From contig JAJZZW010000051.1 of the NCBI GenBank assembly GCA_021797385.1, positions 1-11,548 on the forward strand: DNA of 11,548 bases. Direction: 5' to 3'. Positions 6,187-11,548 of this stretch are shown one piece after another. Source of the stretch: Thermoplasmata archaeon (GTDB lineage Archaea; Thermoplasmatota; Thermoplasmata; Thermoplasmatales; Thermoplasmataceae). How positions within the stretch are numbered: the stretch's first letter is position 1; every line of letters begins with the position of its first letter. Position numbers and translations under genes: made by a program. The notes under the pieces are model-generated. The model was not told the DNA's origin. It did not search any database and saw only the letters and a program-made list of their open reading frames with translations.

Positions 6187-7032
6187 TTAATGGTAAAATG
6201 ATATTATCATACCGATCAGGAATATAATGCCTATAAACGAATTGGCGTTGAAGAAGGACATCCTGATTGTTTTTATATTTGATGGGTTTATAATAATATG
6301 CTCATAAAATATTAATCCTATAATAGGAATTAAAAGGAAATCATAATAAATATTTTTGACCAGAAATGCTATGAAGATAAAAAGTACTATGGTAAATATA
6401 TGGAAAATATAGGAAATGGTCATTCCCTTCCTGAGACCGAACCTCACATTCAGAGTTTTCAGATTGTTTTTCCTGTCATAAGCCATATCAGGTATAGTGT
6501 ATATAATATCAAATCCGGCTATCCAGAATGTAGAAATAAGAACAGTAATGTAAATTATCAATGGCGGGAAAACTGGTGTTATGGCCAGGAATCCGCCGAG
6601 AACTCCAAGCCCAATGGTAAAGCCCATGAAGAGGTGCCTCCATGCAGTTACCCTCTTCAATAATGGATCCGCTATGAAAAACAATATCACAACAGGTGAA
6701 AGATAAAAAACGACATCATTCAGAAAATATGTGGAAATTTCAAATACCCATATAAGTATGGCAGTGAAAATGTATGCACTTTGGAGCTTCATTGTGCCTT
6801 TTACCAGTGACCAGTCCCTCTTTCTTGGATTGGTTTTATCATATCGCAACCCCATTATTCTGTTTATGGACATTCCTGCGCCTCTTGCGCTTGTGGCAGT
6901 TATAAGAATTATTATGTATTTCAAAACATGATAGGAACCACCGGATGCTATTATTGCTCCAGCATAAATAAATGGAAGATCGAATACCGTATGTTCAAGT
7001 TTTATGAAATCAACAAGTTCTCTTGCCTTCAT
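6187..7032 (-). CDS. UbiA-family prenyltransferase, second paralogue with altered first Asp motif
   Basis: Integral-membrane protein of 281 residues, a complete UbiA-superfamily prenyltransferase. KLEHTVFDLPFIYAG at 11-25 is the conserved first-helix block of MqnP/4-hydroxybenzoate-type enzymes. The first Asp-rich motif region reads NRIMGLRYDKTNPR at 57-70: Gly61 stands where related enzymes carry Asp, while Asp65 is kept. The second motif, DIIYTIPDMAYD at 175-186, is intact. About eight to nine hydrophobic helices follow from the composition. It differs clearly from the other UbiA gene at the left edge, so the two probably use different acceptors or donors, or one has lost activity. It lies 52 nt after the GPN GTPase gene on the same strand, and no strong TATA box was seen in the gap, so it may be the last gene of that operon. 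Product identity is unresolved: quinone, heme-side-chain or ether-lipid precursors are all possible. Confidence 0.88.
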   Translation of the reverse strand: MKARELVDFIKLEHTVFDLPFIYAGAIIASGGSYHVLKYIIILITATSARGAGMSINRIMGLRYDKTNPRKRDWSLVKGTMKLQSAYIFTAILIWVFEISTYFLNDVVFYLSPVVILFFIADPLLKRVTAWRHLFMGFTIGLGVLGGFLAITPVFPPLIIYITVLISTFWIAGFDIIYTIPDMAYDRKNNLKTLNVRFGLRKGMTISYIFHIFTIVLFIFIAFLVKNIYYDFLLIPIIGLIFYEHIIINPSNIKTIRMSFFNANSFIGIIFLIGMIISFYH

Positions 7033-7084
7033 ATTATAACCATGATAGTAAAACTGTTAATTAATAATGCGTTTAATATATTGA

Positions 7085-7864
7085 TTAATCATCCTTATAC
7101 ATGGTATCTGTATCGTCTCCTCCCTGGAAGAAATCGGACATACCCGTATATACATCCTCAAAGCCGAATCCATCCTTGGAGGATACTGGAAGTATCTTGT
7201 TCAATATATTGGAATCCTTCAGTGCATTTATTATATTCAGAAAGTAATCTTTTACTGTTTCTGTATTCTCATTTCTGAGCTCATCATATAGAAGGTCAGG
7301 ATTATCCTCCCAGTTCGATATTTCTTTGACTTTATCATCACCTATTAGGTCAATCTTATTCAGTATGAACATCATAGGCACATAAAATCTGGAATATACC
7401 GAGCCGAAAAGCATTTTTTCCGAAACATAGCCTGAAGGTGTCTGTGAAATCATGGAATCTGCCATAAATGCTATCATGGCCTTCTTATCAGCAAGCGATT
7501 TGACTAGCAACGGGCTTCCCGGTCTGAAGCTGAAAAGCTCAATTTGCCCTGGCGTATCAAATATCACATAGTAGTCATCATAAAGGTCAAGTTTTGATTT
7601 TATTTTTTCTATATTGTCAAGAAGCAGGTCCGCTGCAACGATCTGCGCTCCATTTGGACCGAGAGAATATGCGGACATGACATCACTCAGTGAAATAAAC
7701 TCCCTTATATCAATATCTGGTTCATATGGCAGGTATTCAGCGCCCGGGTCCAGATTTACAACAATTGCATCATATTCGTTCTGTATAAGCCAGTCCTTGA
7801 ATGATCCGCAGAATGTTGATTTACCGGTACCGGCTGGCCCTGTTACAAATAATGAACCTATCAT
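7085..7864 (-). CDS. GPN-loop GTPase
   Basis: Soluble P-loop GTPase of 259 residues from the GPN-loop family (archaeal representative Pab0955; eukaryotic Gpn1-3, needed for RNA polymerase II assembly and nuclear import). Visible elements in order: Walker A GPAGTGKST at 9-17; NLDPGAEYLPYEPDIDIRE at 37-55, the family's switch-like block; the defining Gly-Pro-Asn insertion LGPNGA at 68-73; G3 FDTPGQIE at 102-109; G4 NKID at 169-172; and a G5-like SSK near the C-terminus. Length is typical. The C-terminal tail is acidic and probably disordered. The ATG at 7864 has a Shine-Dalgarno sequence (GGAG at 7869-7872). It lies 19 nt after the DP2 gene and is presumably co-transcribed. Family members form homodimers in archaea; the cellular partner in archaea is not settled. 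Confidence 0.93.
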   Translation of the reverse strand: MIGSLFVTGPAGTGKSTFCGSFKDWLIQNEYDAIVVNLDPGAEYLPYEPDIDIREFISLSDVMSAYSLGPNGAQIVAADLLLDNIEKIKSKLDLYDDYYVIFDTPGQIELFSFRPGSPLLVKSLADKKAMIAFMADSMISQTPSGYVSEKMLFGSVYSRFYVPMMFILNKIDLIGDDKVKEISNWEDNPDLLYDELRNENTETVKDYFLNIINALKDSNILNKILPVSSKDGFGFEDVYTGMSDFFQGGDDTDTMYKDD

Positions 7865-7868
7865 GCTT

Positions 7869-7872
7869 CTCC
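7869..7872 (-). promoter_or_regulatory. Ribosome binding site of the GPN GTPase gene
   Basis: GGAG on the minus strand lies 4 nt before the ATG at 7864, inside the 19-nt gap after DP2. It supports this start and internal translation initiation on a polycistronic mRNA. Confidence 0.6.
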
Positions 7873-7883
7873 ATTGCTTGAGT

Positions 7884-10800
7884 TTATTTAAATGATTCCA
7901 GTGTTGCCTCTTCTACCTTAACAGGTTCAGCAACATCAAATGTATTATCTATGGAATCTATTAAACGCCTTATCTGATACTGCAAATAAACAGGAAGTTT
8001 GTATTCATCCATAACCTTCTCAGTTTCCTTGAGATACTTTACTATGCTTCCATGGTGTATTGTAAGTATAATATTATCCGATCCGCATTTCAGGCATTTC
8101 CCTGAAAGGGGGACACGCCTGAATTTTGTGTTACATTTCGTGCAGCGGAATTCCTGAGTGAAGAAGCTCCTCATATTCCCGAACATGTCTGGAAGAAAAT
8201 GTGATGATATCACCCTTGCGGCAACATCATTCTCATCAACTGATAAAAGTTTGGTGGCAAGGCCCAGCTGTTTTTCTATCTTTTCCTGCATAGAATCTAT
8301 GGTTTTATACGCTGACATCAGTACACCACCATTGAGATCGGATGTATCAAAGGAAAATCCTGAACCCGTGTATATTCCCTGGGTTTCGATTTTTGTCTTC
8401 ATTGTAAGCATCATTTTCTCTATCTGTGATGGTGGAATGCCCTTTTCAGTAGCCTCGTAAAATTCCCGTGGATATTTCCATAGAGTATCAACGTTCATGG
8501 CCTCTTTATCAACCTCTTCAGGGTCTAGAAGCACTGTAAGCACAAGGGGTGCATCCATCAAACCGCCTGTTGTGGACGGAAGGAAATCTCTGGAAAAGTC
8601 AAGAAGCCCCTCGAGCAGAAGCATTATGCTGTCCTCATCCCCATCGCAGTTTCTTCTTTTTGCGGCATGGTAAAATGGATGGGCATAGCAACCGCTTACC
8701 CTCGAAAATCCAATTATTCTTGAAACTATGCCGCCTGATGTATGCGGTGCCAGGCCTATCACAAGCTCACCAATAAGATCGTTTATATCATGGCAGGAAT
8801 AATATGGCTGCATGTTATAATACCTAACCAGCAGATCATCAACAAAATTTGCCACATTAAGTAAATATTTTGCAGAATCTTCTGGTATTATTATATCCTG
8901 CGGGTATATTTCATTGAGTTCCTGGTCTGGATAGCCCAGCGCTTCCAGCTGTTCAGAGCTAAGATTCAGTTCGCTCTTCTTGAAATGGGTTATGGGAATA
9001 TCTGACATATCATACCTGCATGTACCGTCCTTGTTAATGCTTATATCATGTATTGATCTTAAAATTCCCTTTTCAATTGGCTCAACAGCATTGTTTTTTG
9101 ACATTAATTTTTTAACGCCCTTTAATTCTTTAACCTGATCCGGTCTTATATTGAGTCTCGATTCCGCCTTCTGGAGCACATTATTCAGGTCAATTTTCAT
9201 TTTTCTGTTCTGGTTCTGGTTGTATGTAACCGAACCACAGTTTTCGCAGACAGTTAATGGGGTCTCATTACCACAATTTTTGCATATCCTCTCGTTGAGT
9301 TCTATTGTATATTCTGTTTTATTTTTCGCAGCATTTAATATTGAGCGCCTATTGTCGCCATAATTCAGAATTGGAAATAATACATGGACTTTTGGCTTCA
9401 TTTTCCTGTCTCCTGCCTTCTCCGGTCTGCCGAGCCTGGCTCCTACACGCACTGGAGACCTTGCCTTTATTATTATACCAGAAAGCTGATTAACAGCCTC
9501 AAGAGCATTGCCCGATGTAAATGTACCATCTCCTGAGATTATTCCATTTTCAACAGAAAAACCAGTGGATGCAAGTAGTGGATAATATTGTTTTACTATA
9601 ATAGATTCCTTATCCTGTTTAAACTCTATACCCAGTTTTATGAGAATATCCTTTGCTTCTCCGGTGATATACAGTTCCCCGTTCCTTATTTCACCATCTT
9701 TAATCATGGAAATAAGCAATTTAAGATCATCAACAGTTAAGTCATGCCAGTAATAATCATATTCCGGATAAAGAGGTATATTGTATTTTCTTGATATTTC
9801 TATGGCTTCGAACTGATCAGGTTTTGAATTTTTGAATTTTTTTAAATCATCTGGTAAATAATAGTACCACCATTCTACTGTAAATGGCGATGTTACGAGA
9901 TTTTTATTGTTTTCCAGAAAATCCCCATAGGCAATGAGAATTTCACCCAGATCGGTTATCATTTCTATCTGATCTTCGATGGCCTTTGCCTCCTCAACTG
10001 TCCTTATCTTTCTATGTTCTCCCGATTTCAGTAACACAGATGGGCCATCTATAGTATCGCAGGGTGTTATTGCAGCAGCTTTTCCTGGAAGTTCTACCTT
10101 GATCTGTGAACCTATAGCTATGAACTGATCAACAATGTACATTGAAACGGGATTTATGGATGCGGCTGCAAGCCCCGAAAGCCTGGACCTCCCATATCTC
10201 AGCCTGAAACCACCTGGCCGGTTCGGATATCCGAAAACCGGTCTCCCTGCTATTATATCGCGCAAGTATTTCTGTGATGTATCGCCCTTCTCTTCGGTTT
10301 TATTTTTACCTATCTTTTCCAGGATATCCCATTCCTTTAAATTCATGATGTTTGTGTACTTTAAAACCTTCCTTGATTTCTGGATTAATCCCTCACAGAG
10401 TACCAGGCACATTCCTCCCCTTATACGATTTGTAGGAATACGCTTCATATCCCTGTGTCCCGATATCTCCACTTCCTCACTCCCCTCACCATCGATCATA
10501 ACCGGAGAATTCCCTATAACAAGGCGTATTTCATCTGGAGTTGGAAGATACTGAAGGTGCTTTGACCTGTTATATGCCTGTATCTCCTCTATATAACGTT
10601 CGATTTCCTCATCGGTTGCCTTAAAACTCCCTATATTTAACTCCCTGCGAACAATATCTGCCATCAAAACACTGAGGGCCTGTGCAGTTCCACCGGCACT
10701 TCTTATAGGCCCTGAATACACTATATCAACGTATTCGGTGCCGTCATCATTAGGAACTATGTTGACCTCCTTGATTCCTTCCAGTGGCGCAACCAGTATT

Positions 10801-11126
10801 CCTTCCGTTAAAATTGCAAGTCCTACACGAACAGATTTTTCAAGGGCCATTCTTCTATCTGCCTTGAGCATTTCTGCAACTTTTCTTGAAATCTCCAGGG
10901 ATACCTCCTCCCTGGACTTTGTTTTGCTGAGTTCCCTGATATCATCCGCAATACCATCTATCTGAATTAATTTTTCAACCCTCTCTGCCATATCATTGGC
11001 CAGTGGAATTTCCACATCTGTTGAAACGTCCCTGCCCAAGGATCTTGCCTCCCTGGCTATTTCATAACACGCATTAACGCGCTTTATTAGGGCTTTATTG
11101 TAGTTATCCAGATTATGGTCTATCAT
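7884..11126 (-). CDS. polC: DNA polymerase II (family D) large subunit DP2
   Basis: Catalytic subunit of the archaeal replicative polymerase PolD, 1080 residues, which works with the exonuclease subunit DP1 (not in this window) and the PCNA clamp. The catalytic block NCDGDEDS is at 826-833; Asp828 and Asp830 correspond to the essential Asp pair of Pyrococcus DP2. It follows HPFYHAAKRR and is uninterrupted, so the intein found at this site in some archaea is absent. Two Cys4 zinc modules are visible: C615/C618/C627/C630 and C995/C998/C1011/C1014. The N-terminal region (IREARSLGRDVSTDVEIP-like block, then GGTAQALSVLMADIVRRELN) matches the conserved DP2 N-domain. The length is at the short end of the family. 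The C-terminus ends EEATLESFK, resembling a weak PCNA-interacting peptide. The ATG at 11126 is 1 nt after the SCP2 gene's stop, so translation is probably coupled. Confidence 0.97.
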   Translation of the reverse strand: MIDHNLDNYNKALIKRVNACYEIAREARSLGRDVSTDVEIPLANDMAERVEKLIQIDGIADDIRELSKTKSREEVSLEISRKVAEMLKADRRMALEKSVRVGLAILTEGILVAPLEGIKEVNIVPNDDGTEYVDIVYSGPIRSAGGTAQALSVLMADIVRRELNIGSFKATDEEIERYIEEIQAYNRSKHLQYLPTPDEIRLVIGNSPVMIDGEGSEEVEISGHRDMKRIPTNRIRGGMCLVLCEGLIQKSRKVLKYTNIMNLKEWDILEKIGKNKTEEKGDTSQKYLRDIIAGRPVFGYPNRPGGFRLRYGRSRLSGLAAASINPVSMYIVDQFIAIGSQIKVELPGKAAAITPCDTIDGPSVLLKSGEHRKIRTVEEAKAIEDQIEMITDLGEILIAYGDFLENNKNLVTSPFTVEWWYYYLPDDLKKFKNSKPDQFEAIEISRKYNIPLYPEYDYYWHDLTVDDLKLLISMIKDGEIRNGELYITGEAKDILIKLGIEFKQDKESIIVKQYYPLLASTGFSVENGIISGDGTFTSGNALEAVNQLSGIIIKARSPVRVGARLGRPEKAGDRKMKPKVHVLFPILNYGDNRRSILNAAKNKTEYTIELNERICKNCGNETPLTVCENCGSVTYNQNQNRKMKIDLNNVLQKAESRLNIRPDQVKELKGVKKLMSKNNAVEPIEKGILRSIHDISINKDGTCRYDMSDIPITHFKKSELNLSSEQLEALGYPDQELNEIYPQDIIIPEDSAKYLLNVANFVDDLLVRYYNMQPYYSCHDINDLIGELVIGLAPHTSGGIVSRIIGFSRVSGCYAHPFYHAAKRRNCDGDEDSIMLLLEGLLDFSRDFLPSTTGGLMDAPLVLTVLLDPEEVDKEAMNVDTLWKYPREFYEATEKGIPPSQIEKMMLTMKTKIETQGIYTGSGFSFDTSDLNGGVLMSAYKTIDSMQEKIEKQLGLATKLLSVDENDVAARVISSHFLPDMFGNMRSFFTQEFRCTKCNTKFRRVPLSGKCLKCGSDNIILTIHHGSIVKYLKETEKVMDEYKLPVYLQYQIRRLIDSIDNTFDVAEPVKVEEATLESFK

Positions 11127-11127
11127 T

Positions 11128-11460
11128 CTACGCTTTCAGTAAATCACTCAATAATAACTTATCCATCAATGATGATTTTATTTTTAACTGCTGTTTCATG
11201 TAAGCATCCATGGCATTGATCTCCTTTGATAATATCTTATTAAAAACATCAGAACTTACTGTAACGGTTATGTCTGCGTCGATCTTTCCTGCCTGTGGCT
11301 CTGTTATATGCCCACTTTCAACTTTGAAATAATAAGAATCCTTATCATCAAAAATAATATCAATGGATTTTGTTATGTTCTGTAACTTCTTTGCATACGT
11401 CTGATCGCTTGCTATCTTATCATTTAATTTCTTTACCAAATCATTCAGTACTTCCTGCAT
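11128..11460 (-). CDS. SCP2 (sterol carrier protein 2) domain protein
   Basis: Small soluble protein of 110 residues that consists of little more than an SCP2-like domain, a hydrophobic-ligand-binding fold. The pattern that shows this is DADITVTVSSDVFNKILSKE at 61-80 (strand, then the conserved helix) followed by AMDAYMKQQLKIKSSLMDKL at 83-102, where the family typically has a 'small-molecule tunnel' strand and a final amphipathic helix. Archaea make no sterols, so an isoprenoid lipid, quinone or fatty acyl-CoA is a more likely ligand; this is inference. The ATG at 11460 has a Shine-Dalgarno-like GAGGT at 11468-11472. It heads the DP2-GTPase gene run and is separated from DP2 by a single nucleotide, so it is probably made in step with the polymerase. 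Confidence 0.78.
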   Translation of the reverse strand: MQEVLNDLVKKLNDKIASDQTYAKKLQNITKSIDIIFDDKDSYYFKVESGHITEPQAGKIDADITVTVSSDVFNKILSKEINAMDAYMKQQLKIKSSLMDKLLLSDLLKA

Positions 11461-11465
11461 ATATA

Positions 11466-11548
11466 CTACCTCTTTTTTCCTTTCTGTATTCCAGTGATTT
11501 TTTTATGAAATATAAATGTACCTTTGAGGGACTTAAGGGCCTGGATTG
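11466..11548 (-). CDS. Possible C-terminal end of an unidentified gene (partial)
   Basis: On the minus strand an open frame enters the window at 11546 and gives 26 codons ending in TAG at 11466-11468, five nt before the SCP2 ATG. The peptide is Lys-rich (it ends in QKGKKR) and looks like a natural protein terminus, and its stop codon overlaps the SCP2 ribosome binding site in the same way as other genes here. It is too short to assign to a family. A second frame is also open across the edge, so the call is uncertain. Confidence 0.4.
   Translation of the reverse strand, partial: IQALKSLKGTFIFHKKITGIQKGKKR

Noticed and set aside
6928..7278. Plus-strand open frame across the gap between the GPN GTPase and UbiA genes
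   Set aside because: It is antisense to two real genes and its peptide looks random; no promoter or ribosome site supports it.
8620..8670. Possible intein in DP2 at the NCDGDEDS motif
   Set aside because: The reading frame passes through the motif without insertion and no intein splice-site residues are seen.
10135..10554. A 139-codon open frame on the plus strand opposite DP2
   Set aside because: It lies entirely antisense to strongly conserved DP2 coding sequence and its peptide shows no domain or plausible composition; it is a shadow of the real gene.

Overview
The window looks like chromosomal DNA from a thermoacidophilic euryarchaeon, most likely a Thermoplasmatales member (Ferroplasma/Acidiplasma-like). 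The reasons are an AT-rich composition, the D-family replicative DNA polymerase large subunit (archaea-specific), a GPN-loop GTPase, an ADP-forming acyl-CoA synthetase, a HTH_10 (bacterio-opsin activator type) regulator, TATA-like boxes about 21-28 nt before several start codons (leaderless-type promoters), and a tRNA-Leu without an encoded CCA. The genus is an inference; no marker sequence was compared.

Layout. Left block (1-3451, all minus strand, transcribed right to left): tRNA-Leu(UAG), a class I SAM methyltransferase, a HTH_10 regulator, a short FAD-dependent oxidoreductase that starts with TTG, and a UbiA-family prenyltransferase that runs off the left edge. Middle block (3524-6185, plus strand): an isochorismatase-fold protein that has no cysteine at all, then a fused alpha-beta ADP-forming acetate/acyl-CoA synthetase. 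Between these two is a 112-bp gap with two copies of a 27-bp imperfect direct repeat. Right block (6187-11548, all minus strand): the last codons of an unidentified gene, an SCP2-domain protein, DNA polymerase D large subunit DP2, a GPN-loop GTPase and a second UbiA-family prenyltransferase. The SCP2, DP2 and GTPase genes are separated by 1 and 19 nt and probably form an operon, with the second UbiA gene 52 nt further on.

How the genes may work together. The left block reads as a respiratory-quinone and electron-transport group: UbiA-type prenyl transfer, a methyltransferase with UbiE-like features, a flavoprotein resembling NDH-2/SQR, and a regulator. This is inferred from family and neighbourhood. 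The acyl-CoA synthetase would conserve energy as ATP from acetyl-CoA or other acyl-CoAs. The right block is informational (replication polymerase plus an essential-type GTPase) with lipid-related genes at both ends. No mobile element, CRISPR array or phage gene was seen. The points that most deserve a second look are the cysteine-less isochorismatase homologue, the duplicated operator-like repeat before the acyl-CoA synthetase, the two UbiA paralogues with different Asp-rich motifs, and the SCP2-PolD-GTPase-UbiA gene arrangement.
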